The position numbers and the translations under genes are program-made. Below, in pieces: positions 31,357-40,941 of a DNA stretch of 58,183 nt (position 1 is the first letter of the stretch; each line of letters opens with the position of its first letter). The stretch is from Burkholderiales bacterium RIFOXYD12_FULL_59_19. GTDB lineage: Bacteria; Pseudomonadota; Gammaproteobacteria; Burkholderiales; Burkholderiaceae_C. The notes under the pieces were generated by a model. It made no database searches. It was not told the DNA's origin and was given only the letters and a program-made list of their open reading frames with translations. The stretch is taken from the NCBI GenBank assembly GCA_001771065.1, contig MESQ01000045.1:1-58183 (forward strand), written 5' to 3'.

Positions 31357-32247
31357 ATTTTGGCCGTCATGGCGGGACTGAAGCTGTGCCAGGGTAGTTG
31401 CAAGGGCGCAGGCCATGCTGACGACATTGCTAGGGTGCGCTATGCAGTCGGTGCTCCAGACTTCACCAACGCCCGCGGCTTGCATCACTTGCAGGGCGTC
31501 GCCTGAAAAAAGGGCATGGGTGACCGCCACATCAACCGACACGGCACCCGCTGCCAGCAGCAATTGCGCTGCGCGGGCGACGCTGTGGCCGGTGCTGGCC
31601 ACATCGTCCAGCAGCACCACCTGTCGACCGGCCAAAACCACGTCGGGCAGTGCAACCTCGACGTCACGGTCACCACGGCGCAGCTTGTGGCATACCGCGT
31701 GATCAAAGCCATGGCGGTCCGCCGCCATGGCGACCCACTGCGCCGATTCTTCATCGGGGCCAATAAGCAAGGGCCGCTGCCGCTGCGCCGCAATCCAGTC
31801 CGACAACAGGGGCGCCCCGCTCAGCACCACCGCCTGCGCCAGCGGCACGGCTTCCTGTAATGTTGCTACCCGGTGCAGGTGCGGGTCGACCGTGATCACT
31901 GCATCAAACAGGTCTGCCAGGAACTTGCCGACAATGCGTTGGCTGATGGCCTCGCCAGGACGAAAGGCCATATCCTGGCGCATGTAGGCCAGATACGGCG
32001 CTACCAGCGTCAGGTGCGTGGCGCCGAGCGTGCGCGCAGTCTGCACTACCAGCAGCAGTTCAATCAGTTTGTCATTGGGGTCGTTCAGCGTGCGAAAAAT
32101 CACCACCCGTGCGGGCAAGATCTCGGGTAGGCGCAGCTTGATTTCACCGTCGGGAAAACGGTGCCGCTCGACCCTACGGGCGGGCAGGTGGGTCGCCTGT
32201 GCCAGGCGTGTGGCGCCATTCAACTCATCTTCAAAATACAGCAGCAT
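31354..32247 (-). CDS. ribose-phosphate pyrophosphokinase homologue (archaeal/class III-like)
   Basis: 297 residues. PRPP-synthetase features: RFPDGEIKLRL near the start, NDKLIELLLVVQTAR, the loop PYLAYMRQDMAFRPGEAIS, VDPHLHR and the PRPP-binding VVLLDDVASTGHSVARA. The FxPGEAIS form and short length resemble archaeal class III enzymes more than the 315-residue E. coli Prs. It follows the nucleotide phosphorylase gene by four bases. It is likely a second, specialised PRPP enzyme, not the housekeeping one. The stop lies in a palindromic repeat. Confidence 0.82.
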   Translation of the reverse strand: MLLYFEDELNGATRLAQATHLPARRVERHRFPDGEIKLRLPEILPARVVIFRTLNDPNDKLIELLLVVQTARTLGATHLTLVAPYLAYMRQDMAFRPGEAISQRIVGKFLADLFDAVITVDPHLHRVATLQEAVPLAQAVVLSGAPLLSDWIAAQRQRPLLIGPDEESAQWVAMAADRHGFDHAVCHKLRRGDRDVEVALPDVVLAGRQVVLLDDVASTGHSVARAAQLLLAAGAVSVDVAVTHALFSGDALQVMQAAGVGEVWSTDCIAHPSNVVSMACALATTLAQLQSRHDGQN

Positions 32248-32251
32248 GGGT

Positions 32252-33850
32252 TTAGAACTCCACAAAGACATGCGGCACCTCGCTGGCCTTGCCCATGGTG
32301 TAGCCGTTGAACTTCGCACTGGCCTGGCGCGCAAAGCCAAGGTCGCTTTGAAAACTGGCATGGACCCGGTAAAGCAGGTCTCCGGCCACTACGGTATCCC
32401 CCAGTTTTTGAAACAGATCAATACCTGCACCGGCCACTTTGGGCGCGCCTGCCAAACGGGCAATTCGGGCCACCTGCAAGTTGTCAATATTGGTGACCAC
32501 ACCGTTTGCGGACGCGCAAACCTCGAAGCTCAGCAGCCCAAGCGGTGGGTTGTTGTAGTCGAAATCCTTGGCACCCTGGGCTGCAATGATGGCGTTCATT
32601 TTGGCGAGCGCGCGGCCCGAATCCAGAATATCACGAGCAATGGCAAAACCATCGCCACCCCGCACATCGGGGTGGCATTCAATCAACCGTCCCGCCAGAC
32701 GCAAGGCCTTTTGCCGCAGGTCGTTGGGCGCTTGCGGGTCGTTCTCCAACACGCGCATCACGTCCCGGGCTTCCAGCATCGGGCCAATGCCGCGCCCGAT
32801 CGGTTGTCGCCCGTCGGTGATGACCACGTCGAGCGACAGGTGCAGGCGACCGGCGACATATTCGAACAGCCGACGCAGCCGCTGCGCTTCGGGCATGGAG
32901 CGCACTTTGGCGCTCGGGCCAATCGGGATGTCAAGCACCAGATGGGTCGATCCGGCGGCGATTTTTTTCGACAAAATAGACGCCACCATTTGCCCAGGTG
33001 AGTCGATCGCCAGCGGCCGCTCCACCGCAATCAGCACATCATCAGCAGGCGACAAATTGGCGGTGCCGCCCCAAGCCAGGCAGGCCCGGTGGTCACGCAC
33101 GATGTCTACCAATTGCTCGAACGACAGTTCCACATTGGCCAGCACTTCCATGGTGTCGGCGGTCCCGGCGGGCGAGGTGATGGCGCGCGACGATGTTTTG
33201 GGGCACATCAGGCCGTGTGCGGCCACGATCGGCACCACCAGCATCGAGGTGCGGTTGCCCGGGATACCGCCAATACAGTGTTTATCGACCACCAGGGTGT
33301 CATGCCAGTCGAGTTTTCTGCCGACGGCGGCCATGGCTTCGGTCAGAAAATAGACCTCTTCGCGGTCCAGTTCATCGCGGTTGGTGGCGACCACAAAGGC
33401 GGTCAATTCGATTTTTGAGTAATGAAGCTCGGCGATGTCATTGACGATGCCCTGAAAATCTTCACGATCCAGGCGCTCACCGGCTATTTTTCGGTAGAGC
33501 GCGCCAATTGAGGCGGGTGGCTCGGCCTGCGCCACCGACACCACATGGCCTTGCGCCACAGCAAGCTGTAAAAAAGCATCTTCAGACAGCCCCAGTTCAT
33601 TGCAGTCGACGATGGTGGCATCGTCTACCACGTTCAAAGTGGCCACAATGTGTTGACCATTGGCGCGCACCTCGATTTTGGAAAGCGCCTGAAAGCCTTC
33701 GGCCCGGTAAAGCGCGCAGTCTCGGTGCAGGTAGGCCACGTTTTCACGGTAGGTGTCAATGGCGACCCGGCGCAAAGCGAGCCTGGAGCCGGGCAGGTCC
33801 TGGGGCGCCTGGTCAGCCGGGAACGGGGGTTGCGTAGGGGCATGTTTCAT
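32252..33850 (-). CDS. thymidine phosphorylase family protein, AMP phosphorylase-like
   Basis: 532 residues, longer than DeoA (about 440). An N-terminal domain of about 90 residues precedes the pyrimidine-nucleoside phosphorylase fold, as in archaeal AMP phosphorylase (about 500 residues). Motifs: [40 protein letters not shown] and [17 protein letters not shown] phosphorylase converts nucleoside 5'-monophosphates and phosphate to base and ribose 1,5-bisphosphate. Its neighbour is a PRPP-synthetase homologue, which suggests nucleotide salvage at the phosphoribosyl level. The activity in bacteria is inferred. Confidence 0.85.
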   Translation of the reverse strand: MKHAPTQPPFPADQAPQDLPGSRLALRRVAIDTYRENVAYLHRDCALYRAEGFQALSKIEVRANGQHIVATLNVVDDATIVDCNELGLSEDAFLQLAVAQGHVVSVAQAEPPASIGALYRKIAGERLDREDFQGIVNDIAELHYSKIELTAFVVATNRDELDREEVYFLTEAMAAVGRKLDWHDTLVVDKHCIGGIPGNRTSMLVVPIVAAHGLMCPKTSSRAITSPAGTADTMEVLANVELSFEQLVDIVRDHRACLAWGGTANLSPADDVLIAVERPLAIDSPGQMVASILSKKIAAGSTHLVLDIPIGPSAKVRSMPEAQRLRRLFEYVAGRLHLSLDVVITDGRQPIGRGIGPMLEARDVMRVLENDPQAPNDLRQKALRLAGRLIECHPDVRGGDGFAIARDILDSGRALAKMNAIIAAQGAKDFDYNNPPLGLLSFEVCASANGVVTNIDNLQVARIARLAGAPKVAGAGIDLFQKLGDTVVAGDLLYRVHASFQSDLGFARQASAKFNGYTMGKASEVPHVFVEF

Positions 33851-33881
33851 GAGCGTAGCCTACACCTAAAAAACCAATAAA

Positions 33882-33905
33882 AAAAGGCTTCCGAAGAAGC
33901 CTTTT
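33882..33905 (-). terminator. intrinsic terminator after efp
   Basis: A 10-bp stem AAAAGGCTTC / GAAGCCTTTT with loop CGAA. Read on the minus strand it ends in a T-run, 30 bases after the efp stop. It separates efp from the phosphorylase gene. Confidence 0.85.
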
Positions 33906-33934
33906 GATTGGGTCAACCCCAGCGGGGCCATCCC

Positions 33935-34489
33935 TTACACGCGCTTGCGGTATTCGCCGGTGCGGGTGTCGATTTCAACCTTGTCGCCTTGCGCCACAAA
34001 AATTGGCACGCCAATCTCAAAACCGGTGGCCAGCTTGGCGGGCTTGAGCACCTTGCCCGAGGTGTCACCCTTGACGGCTGGCTCGGTCCAGGTGATTTCA
34101 CGCACCACGCTGGTCGGCAGTTCGACGGAAATCGCCTTGCCGTCGTAAAACACCACTTCAAGCGGCATGCCGTCTTCAAGGTAGCTGAGCGAGTCGCCCA
34201 TGTTTTCGGCTTCGACTTCGTACTGGTTGTATTCCTCGTCCATACAGATGTACATGGGGTCGGCAAAGTAGGAATAGGTGCAATCCTTCTTGTCGAGGAT
34301 CACGTTGTCAATTTTGTCGTCAGCCCTGAACACCACTTCGGTTCCAAAGTTGGCAATCAGGCTTTTGAGTTTCATGCGCACGGTAGCCGCGCCGCGGCCG
34401 CCGCGGGCGTATTCGGTTTTCAGGACGACCATGGGGTCTTTACCGTGCATGATGACATTGCCGGCGCGAATTTCTTGAGCGATTTTCAT
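33935..34489 (-). CDS. efp: elongation factor P, Arg32 type
   Basis: 184 residues with the three beta-barrel domains of EF-P. The loop ARGGRGAA places Arg at position 32, the site of rhamnosylation by EarP; lysine-type EF-Ps need EpmA/B instead. EF-P relieves ribosome stalling at polyproline. The earP gene is 98 bases upstream on the same strand. A terminator follows. Confidence 0.97.
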   Translation of the reverse strand: MKIAQEIRAGNVIMHGKDPMVVLKTEYARGGRGAATVRMKLKSLIANFGTEVVFRADDKIDNVILDKKDCTYSYFADPMYICMDEEYNQYEVEAENMGDSLSYLEDGMPLEVVFYDGKAISVELPTSVVREITWTEPAVKGDTSGKVLKPAKLATGFEIGVPIFVAQGDKVEIDTRTGEYRKRV

Positions 34490-34587
34490 ATGAGAAGAAA
34501 CGTAACGATGAAAGTAGGCCGCGCGTCAGGCGGCGAGGGCGGTCAAGACTTTAGTGAACTCAAGCCCATGCCGCAAAACGCGCTATT

Positions 34588-35709
34588 TTAAAGGATTTTT
34601 GCAATAAAGCTGAGCAGTTGGGTGCTCAAGTCCTCTTGTTCCAGCAGTTTTGCTCGCGCTTGCGCCATGCAGTCCTGCCAGAGCTCGGGTTCAAACGGCG
34701 CGTCCGGCAAGGCCGGGCCTGGCGCATCCAGACCATTCCAGCGACGGTGAAAAGCGCGCAGCGAAGCGGGCGCCTGCAGCCAGTCCAGAAAGGCTTGGAG
34801 CTTGAGCGCATGGACACCATCGTGTTGCGGGTAGATGTGCCACACCAGCGGTTTGCCAGCCCACAGGGCGCGCACCAGCGAGTCCTCGCCGCGCACAAAA
34901 TTCACGTCACTGGCCCACAGCAAATGGTCAAAACCATTCTGGCTGAGTTGGGGAAGGTAAAAAACCGACAACACCGAACGCTGGTTCCACAAGCGATCAA
35001 GCGTCTTCATTTTTGCGATCTCCGCACGCACGGCCACTGTGGCGCGCCCAGGTGTCACCAGCAGACAACTTGCCTGGGCGCTACTGGCCAGGCTGCGTAG
35101 CACACCGCCCAGGCCGGCGGGTTCGTAACAAAACAGCGACACCAGGCGTTCGCCCTGCCACGGCAGCCCCACGTCATCCAGCCAAGCCTTGCGGTCAAAC
35201 CGGGCTTGTCGCGCCAGGAGCTCAGGCTCACGCAACAGGCCACCGGTCTCTGCCGTAAAGCCCGGGTAGAAAAAATGCTTGGTCAAGCCGCGCCCGGGCC
35301 CGCTCATGACAGGCGATGGCAGGCCGTGGCAACGCGCAGAAAAGTTTTCAGCGCTGAGGTATTCCAGATTGATCCAGGCACATTTTTGGCCTCTATTCCT
35401 TAAATTTCTTGCGTAGCCAGCAATAAATTCTTCATCGATCTCGCAGCCAAAGGCTTCCAGAATGACCTCACCGGGCGTGATGCCGGTCATGTCGATGGGC
35501 GCCGCCCATGCTTTCACCTCCACTCCAGACGCACCTTGCGGCGCCATCCAGGCCAGCGCGGACACATCATCGGCCCACAGGCGCACCACCTGACCGCGCC
35601 CGGCCAAATCGCAGGCCAGCCGCCAGCACACGCCGAGGTCGCCAAAGTTGTCGATGACCCGGCAAAAAATATCCCAGCGCAGTGCGGGGTGGGGTGTTTC
35701 AGGTGGCAT
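34588..35709 (-). CDS. earP: EF-P arginine rhamnosyltransferase EarP
   Basis: 373 residues, GT-B fold. [25 protein letters not shown] is the typical start, with the Asp in DNFGDLG thought to be catalytic, and [28 protein letters not shown] is the nucleotide-sugar-binding part. EarP moves rhamnose from dTDP-rhamnose to Arg32 of EF-P, whose gene is next in the operon. ATG 35709 was preferred over GTG 35724. uvrC is divergent, 26 bases away. Confidence 0.95.
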   Translation of the reverse strand: MPPETPHPALRWDIFCRVIDNFGDLGVCWRLACDLAGRGQVVRLWADDVSALAWMAPQGASGVEVKAWAAPIDMTGITPGEVILEAFGCEIDEEFIAGYARNLRNRGQKCAWINLEYLSAENFSARCHGLPSPVMSGPGRGLTKHFFYPGFTAETGGLLREPELLARQARFDRKAWLDDVGLPWQGERLVSLFCYEPAGLGGVLRSLASSAQASCLLVTPGRATVAVRAEIAKMKTLDRLWNQRSVLSVFYLPQLSQNGFDHLLWASDVNFVRGEDSLVRALWAGKPLVWHIYPQHDGVHALKLQAFLDWLQAPASLRAFHRRWNGLDAPGPALPDAPFEPELWQDCMAQARAKLLEQEDLSTQLLSFIAKIL

Positions 35710-35735
35710 GGTCAGATTGTCCACAATATGCCCCT

Positions 35736-37718
35736 ATGTCTGAAAACGTCTTAAACATTCCGCCCGCTGTGGTCACCGACCCAGCCCCAATGCCTGCCCA
35801 TCCTGAACAATTGCTCAGCGATGTCGCCAGCCTGCCGGCCCTGCCCGGCGTTTATCGTTATTTCGACACACAAGGCAGCGTGTTGTATGTGGGCAAGGCC
35901 ATCAACCTGAAAAAGCGGGTGTCGAGTTATTTTCAAAAAAACCATGGAGGCACCCGTATTGGCCACATGGTCAGCAAGATTGCCCGGCTGGAAACCACTG
36001 TGGTGCGCTCTGAGGCTGAGGCGCTGCTGCTGGAAAACAACCTGATCAAGACGCTCAATCCCAAGTACAACATCCTGTTTCGGGATGACAAAAGTTACCC
36101 CTATCTCAAGATCACGGCGCTTGGACAAAGCGGCAGCGAACAGTTTCCTCGGGTGGCGTATTACCGCGGTGCGGTGGAGAAGAAGCACCATTATTTTGGC
36201 CCCTACCCGAGTGCCTGGGCGGTCAAGGAAGCGATTTTGCTGATGCAGAAAGTATTCCGGCTGCGCACCTGCGAAGACCCGGTGTTCAACAACCGCACCC
36301 GGCCCTGCCTGCTGTACCAGATCAAGCGTTGCTCGGGGCCGTGCGTGGGGCACATATCGCCCGATGCCTACGCCCAGGACCTGGCCGATGCAGAACGCTT
36401 TTTGAACGGCGACGCGCGTGAGGTGATGCGTGAACTCGAAGCCCGCATGATGGCTTACGCTGACAAGCTTGAATTTGAGCAGGCCGCCGAACTGCGCAAC
36501 CAGGTGGCAGCGCTCTCCAATGTGCTGCACCAGCAGTCGGTCGACAACGTGTCTGACCGTGACGTCGACATTCTGGCGGTCAAAGTGCAGGGCGGTCGCG
36601 CCTGCGTCAACCTGGCCATGGTGCGCGGCGGGCGGCATCTGGGTGACCGGCCCTATTTCCCGGTGCACGTGGAAGACTCGGCGGCGCTGGAGGAGGGCGA
36701 TGCCGCGGACCTTGGCACTGCCGTGCGCAGCCTGGAAATGCAGGTGCTCGACGCCTTTATTGCCCAGCACTACCTCAACGTGCCCGCGCCGCCGTCGCTG
36801 GTGGTGAGTGTGCCGGTGGACAAGGGCCTGCTGCAGGCGCTGTCCGAGCAAACCGGGGTCAAGATCAGCGCCGTGCACAACCCGCGCGAGCAACGCCGGG
36901 TCTGGCTGGAAATGGCGCAGACCAATGCGGGCTTGCAACTGACCCGGCTGCTGGCCGAAGAAGGCTCGCAACAAGCCCGCACCCGCGCCCTGGTGGAGGC
37001 GCTGGATCTGGTGCTGGACAACTTCGACGAGTTGCGGGTGGAATGTTTTGATATTTCCCACACGGCGGGAGAATCGACCCAGGCCTCATGTGTGGTGTTT
37101 CACCACCACAAAATGCAAAGCGCCGAGTACCGGCGTTTCAAGATCAACGACATCACGCCGGGGGACGACTACGCGGCCATGCGCCAGGTGCTGCTGCGCC
37201 GCTACGGCAAGCTGGCAGAAACCCTGGCCGAGGCCAAGCGCTCCGGAGCCATGCCCGCAGGCACGGGGCGCTTGCCCGATCTGGTGCTGGTCGACGGTGG
37301 CAAGGGCCAGGTGTCAATGGCGCGGGAGGTGTTTGAACAACTCGGGCTGGACCTGTCGTTGATTGTGGGTGTGGAAAAAGGCGAGGGTCGGCGCATTGGT
37401 CTGGAAGAACTTGTGTTTGCCGATGGCCGTGACAAAGTTTACTTGGGCAAGGACTCCGCCGCGCTGATGCTGGTGGCGCAGATCCGCGACGAGGCGCACC
37501 GCTTTGCCATCACCGGCATGCGTGCCGCGCGCGCCAAGGTGCGCATGGACGGCGGCAAACTCGAAGAAATTCCCGGCATCGGCCCGAAACGGCGCGCACG
37601 CCTGTTGCAGCGCTTTGGCGGCGTGCGCGGTGTGGCGCTGGCATCCGAGGCCGACATTGCCCAGGTTGACGGCATTTCACATGACCTGGCGGCAGAAATT
37701 TACCGCGCCCTGCATTGA
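35736..37718 (+). CDS. uvrC: excinuclease ABC subunit C
   Basis: 660 residues. The N-terminal GIY-YIG nuclease ([18 protein letters not shown], about 33-50) is followed by the UVR UvrB-binding motif (about 220-250), the RNase H-like second nuclease domain with [11 protein letters not shown], and a C-terminal helix-hairpin-helix pair ([19 protein letters not shown]). It makes both incisions in nucleotide excision repair. The start has no strong ribosome site; ATG 35736 is the likely one. Confidence 0.96.
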   Translation: MSENVLNIPPAVVTDPAPMPAHPEQLLSDVASLPALPGVYRYFDTQGSVLYVGKAINLKKRVSSYFQKNHGGTRIGHMVSKIARLETTVVRSEAEALLLENNLIKTLNPKYNILFRDDKSYPYLKITALGQSGSEQFPRVAYYRGAVEKKHHYFGPYPSAWAVKEAILLMQKVFRLRTCEDPVFNNRTRPCLLYQIKRCSGPCVGHISPDAYAQDLADAERFLNGDAREVMRELEARMMAYADKLEFEQAAELRNQVAALSNVLHQQSVDNVSDRDVDILAVKVQGGRACVNLAMVRGGRHLGDRPYFPVHVEDSAALEEGDAADLGTAVRSLEMQVLDAFIAQHYLNVPAPPSLVVSVPVDKGLLQALSEQTGVKISAVHNPREQRRVWLEMAQTNAGLQLTRLLAEEGSQQARTRALVEALDLVLDNFDELRVECFDISHTAGESTQASCVVFHHHKMQSAEYRRFKINDITPGDDYAAMRQVLLRRYGKLAETLAEAKRSGAMPAGTGRLPDLVLVDGGKGQVSMAREVFEQLGLDLSLIVGVEKGEGRRIGLEELVFADGRDKVYLGKDSAALMLVAQIRDEAHRFAITGMRAARAKVRMDGGKLEEIPGIGPKRRARLLQRFGGVRGVALASEADIAQVDGISHDLAAEIYRALH

Positions 37719-37760
37719 CACGTCAGCAATTTGAGAAGTAACGCATGCCACAATTGAGGC

Positions 37761-38327
37761 ATGTTCTGGACCATCCCCACCCTCATGACCTGGGCTCGCA
37801 TTGTGGCGATTCCCTTGATTGTGGGTGTGTTCTATTTACCCATTGAGCCCGACACCCGCAACCTGGTGGCCACCGTCATGTTTGTGGTGTTTGCTGCCAC
37901 CGACTGGCTCGACGGTTATCTGGCGCGCAAGCTCAACCAGGTGTCTGCTTTTGGTGCTTTTCTGGACCCGGTGGCCGACAAATTTCTGGTTTGTGCCTGT
38001 GTGCTGGTGTTGGTGCATCTGGGGCGGGCCGATGTTTTTGTCGCGCTGATCATCATTGGCCGCGAAATTGCCATTTCGGCCCTGCGTGAATGGATGGCGC
38101 AAATTGGCGCCGCCAAAAGCGTGGCGGTGCACATGATCGGCAAGCTCAAAACCACCGCGCAAATGGTGGCGATCCCCTTTTTGCTGTTCGACGGCATGTT
38201 GTTTGGTGTCATCAACACCCACCTTTGGGGGGTCTGGTTGATCTGGATTTCGGCTGTGATGACAGTCTGGTCGATGGTCTATTACCTGCAAAAGGCCTTG
38301 CCTGAGATCAGGTCGCGTGTGAAGTGA
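37761..38327 (+). CDS. pgsA: CDP-diacylglycerol-glycerol-3-phosphate 3-phosphatidyltransferase
   Basis: 188 residues, five or six helices. The CDP-alcohol phosphotransferase signature is present in DWLDGYLARKLNQVSAFGAF followed by LDPVADK (D-G-x2-A-R-x8-G-x3-D-x3-D). PgsA makes phosphatidylglycerol phosphate in the inner membrane. It follows uvrC by 42 bases and overlaps the next gene by four (GTGA). Confidence 0.95.
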   Translation: MFWTIPTLMTWARIVAIPLIVGVFYLPIEPDTRNLVATVMFVVFAATDWLDGYLARKLNQVSAFGAFLDPVADKFLVCACVLVLVHLGRADVFVALIIIGREIAISALREWMAQIGAAKSVAVHMIGKLKTTAQMVAIPFLLFDGMLFGVINTHLWGVWLIWISAVMTVWSMVYYLQKALPEIRSRVK

Positions 38328-39208
38328 CGGTAGCCATCGAGCGGCCCTTGATCCGGGCCATGCCGGCGGTGTTTGTGCTGATCTGGAGCACCGGTTTCAT
38401 CGTGGCACGTTACGGCATGCCCCATGCGCCGCCCTTCAAATTCCTGGTGATTCGCTACGCCCTGTCCATTGCGTGTTTCATACTCTGGATTGTGCTGGCG
38501 CGGGTCAGGTGGCCAAGCCATCGCAGCCAATGGTTGCACCTGGCGGTCACGGGCATGTTCATGCACGCGGGTTACCTGGGCGGTGTCTGGGCTGCCGTCA
38601 AACTTGGCATGGGTTCCGGCCTGTCAGCACTGATTGTCGGTTTGCAGCCCGTGCTCACCGCGCTCTGGTTGGCGGCCACGGGTAGCAAAATCCTGACACG
38701 CCAATGGCTGGGTCTGGTGCTGGGTTTTATCGGGTTGGTGATGGTCGTGTCACGCAAATTTGGCACCGGCGGCGAGGCCAACTGGCTTAACATGTCGCTG
38801 GTCGTGGGGGCCTTGTTCAGCATCACGATTGGCACCCTGTACCAAAAACGCTTCGTTACGTCGTGTGATGTGCGCACCGCGAATACGGTGCAGTTGGGTG
38901 CAGCGCTGCTGGTCACCTTGCCGCTGGCGGCGCTTGAGCTTGAGGCCATCCGTTGGCATGTGGAACTGCTGGGCGCCATCGCCTGGTCGGTGCTGGCCCT
39001 GACGCTGGGCGGCAGCTCATTGTTGTATCTGCTGATCCAGAAAGGCGCCGCTGCTTCTGTCACCAGCCTGATGTACTTGGTGCCACCCGTGACGGCTTTC
39101 ATTGCCTGGATACTGTTTGCCGAAGCCATCACGGTCACCACGGTGTTGGGAACGCTGCTCACGGCTTTGGGTGTGGCGCTGGTGGTGTACCAACCCAAAT
39201 TGCCCTGA
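38324..39208 (+). CDS. EamA/DMT family transporter
   Basis: 294 residues with ten helices in two EamA halves (VFVLIWSTGFIVARYG in the first, LGGSSLLYLLIQKGAAASVTSLMYLVPPVTAFIAW region in the second). It is a drug/metabolite exporter with no assignable substrate. It starts at a GTG overlapping the pgsA stop, so translation is probably coupled. Confidence 0.87.
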   Translation: MTVAIERPLIRAMPAVFVLIWSTGFIVARYGMPHAPPFKFLVIRYALSIACFILWIVLARVRWPSHRSQWLHLAVTGMFMHAGYLGGVWAAVKLGMGSGLSALIVGLQPVLTALWLAATGSKILTRQWLGLVLGFIGLVMVVSRKFGTGGEANWLNMSLVVGALFSITIGTLYQKRFVTSCDVRTANTVQLGAALLVTLPLAALELEAIRWHVELLGAIAWSVLALTLGGSSLLYLLIQKGAAASVTSLMYLVPPVTAFIAWILFAEAITVTTVLGTLLTALGVALVVYQPKLP

Positions 39209-39254
39209 TTTTTTAACACAAGAAGTTTTTTTGACTCTATGAAAGGGCCGAATC

Positions 39255-40346
39255 GTGAACAAGAAAAGAATCGCTGTGATCGCAGGAGATGGCATTGGCA
39301 AGGAAGTCATGCCCGAGGGTATTCGTGTGATGGAGGCTGTGGCCGACAAATTTGGCATCAACCTGAAGTTCGACCACTTCGACTTCTCAAGCTGGGACTA
39401 TTTTGAAAAACACGGGCAAATGTTGCCCGACAACTGGAAAGACCAAATCGGAGGTCACGATGCCATTTATTTTGGTGCCGTTGGCTGGCCCGAGAAAATC
39501 CCGGACCACGTCTCGTTATGGGGTTCGCTGTTGCTGTTTCGCAGAGAGTTTGACCAGTACATCAACCTGCGCCCGGCGCGCCTGATGCCCGGCATCATCG
39601 CCCCGGTCGTGCGGCGCGACGGCACGCCGCGTCAGCCGGGTGAAATCGACATGGTGATCGTGCGCGAAAACACCGAGGGTGAGTATTCCAGTATCGGCGG
39701 GCGCATGTATGCCGGCACGGCGCGCGAGATCGTGATGCAGGAAACCGTCATGTCGCGTGTTGGTGTTGATCGGGTGCTGAAATTTGCTTTTGAGCTGGCG
39801 CAATCGCGCCCCAAAAAACACCTCACCAGCGCAACAAAATCCAATGGCATTGCCATCACCATGCCGTATTGGGACGAGCGGGTGGCCGAAATGGCCAAAG
39901 CCTATCCGGCGGTTCAAGTGGACAAGTTCCACATTGACATCCTGACCGCACACTTTGTGCAACGTCCCGACTTCTTTGACGTGGTGGTTGGCAGCAATCT
40001 GTTTGGTGACATCCTGAGCGACCTGGGGCCGGCGTGTACCGGCACCATCGCCATTGCACCCAGCGCCAACCTCAACCCCGAGCGCCATTTTCCGTCGCTG
40101 TTTGAGCCGGTGCACGGCTCGGCTCCTGATATTGCGGGGCGAGCCATCGCCAACCCGATTGGTCAAATCTGGAGTGGTGCCATGATGCTCGACTTTTTGG
40201 GTTTCAGGGCTGCACATAACGCTGTTTTGTCGGCCATTGAGCAGGTATTGACACCCGCAAGTGATGCCCCGCTGACGCCTGATATGGCGGGAAACGCAAG
40301 CACCTCAGACCTCGGACGTGCTATTGCCCGGCAAATTCAGCTTTGA
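39255..40346 (+). CDS. tartrate/D-malate dehydrogenase family protein
   Basis: 363 residues of the isocitrate/isopropylmalate dehydrogenase family. IAVIAGDGIGKEVMPEG is at the N-terminus, followed by ENTEGEYSSIGGR, the metal/substrate part GSNLFGDILSDLG and the adenine-binding EPVHGSAPDIAG. The PEKIPDHVSLWG stretch fits the TtuC/DmlA branch (tartrate dehydrogenase/decarboxylase or D-malate dehydrogenase), not LeuB. The start is GTG with AAGGG upstream. Confidence 0.88.
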   Translation: MNKKRIAVIAGDGIGKEVMPEGIRVMEAVADKFGINLKFDHFDFSSWDYFEKHGQMLPDNWKDQIGGHDAIYFGAVGWPEKIPDHVSLWGSLLLFRREFDQYINLRPARLMPGIIAPVVRRDGTPRQPGEIDMVIVRENTEGEYSSIGGRMYAGTAREIVMQETVMSRVGVDRVLKFAFELAQSRPKKHLTSATKSNGIAITMPYWDERVAEMAKAYPAVQVDKFHIDILTAHFVQRPDFFDVVVGSNLFGDILSDLGPACTGTIAIAPSANLNPERHFPSLFEPVHGSAPDIAGRAIANPIGQIWSGAMMLDFLGFRAAHNAVLSAIEQVLTPASDAPLTPDMAGNASTSDLGRAIARQIQL

Positions 40347-40519
40347 AAAATTTGCCATATGCGGGATGGCTGATGGGTTAAACCCGTCTAGAATCCGCCT
40401 TTGACCTGTTGGATATGGCCCAGCTCCAGCGCCTCGATTTGGCATAGTTCAAGCGGTTGGATGCCATTCCCCATAATATTAAAGAGACATTCGATTACAA
40501 CTCCCGAGAGAGGTTTTTT

Positions 40520-40792
40520 GTGAATAAGACTGAATTAATTGATTTCATTGCCACCGATGCCGACATTCCCAAAGCGGTTGCGGCACGGGCTTTGGAGTCC
40601 ACCATTGAAGCTGTCAAATTGACCCTGAAAAATGGCGACTCTGTCGCTTTGGTTGGTTTTGGTACTTTCGCGGTTGGCAAACGTGCTGCGCGAACCGGTC
40701 GTAATCCTCGCACCGGCGCATCGATTAAAATCAAGGCTGCCAAGGTTCCCAAGTTCCGTCCGGGCAAGGCATTAAAAGACGCCTTGAACTGA
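40520..40792 (+). CDS. hup: HU family DNA-binding protein
   Basis: 90 residues. [10 protein letters not shown] at the start, [25 protein letters not shown] (with the DNA-gripping arm) and [19 protein letters not shown] are classical HU features. It bends and compacts DNA. The start was chosen at GTG 40520 with GAGAGAGG upstream and the usual HU beginning; the upstream frame extension has no family support. Confidence 0.94.
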   Translation: MNKTELIDFIATDADIPKAVAARALESTIEAVKLTLKNGDSVALVGFGTFAVGKRAARTGRNPRTGASIKIKAAKVPKFRPGKALKDALN

Positions 40793-40806
40793 ATCCGTTA
40801 TCGGTG

Positions 40807-40882
40807 GGGTGATTAGCTCAGTTGGTAGAGCGGCGCCTTTACACGGCGTAGGTCGGCGGTTCGAGCCCGTCATCACCCACCA
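40807..40882 (+). tRNA. tRNA-Val (TAC)
   Basis: 76 bases. Acceptor GGGTGAT / ATCACCC, D-arm TAGCTCAGTTGGTAGAG, anticodon stem GCGCC / GGCGT with loop TTTACAC (anticodon TAC), T-arm with TTCGAGC, encoded CCA. It is followed by a terminator. Confidence 0.95.
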
Positions 40883-40889
40883 CCCGCAC

Positions 40890-40917
40890 AAAGGCGAACA
40901 CTGTGTTCGCCTTTTTT
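40890..40917 (+). terminator. terminator after tRNA-Val
   Basis: An 11-bp stem AAAGGCGAACA / TGTTCGCCTTT with loop CTG and a T-run. It lies between tRNA-Val and ppiD. Confidence 0.88.
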
Positions 40918-40941
40918 GTTGCCCTACAGGAGAGTTTGCGC

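Noticed and set aside
35751..37061. 436-codon minus-strand frame opposite uvrC
   Set aside because: It lies inside a complete uvrC and has the His/Gln/Arg-rich look of a shadow frame.
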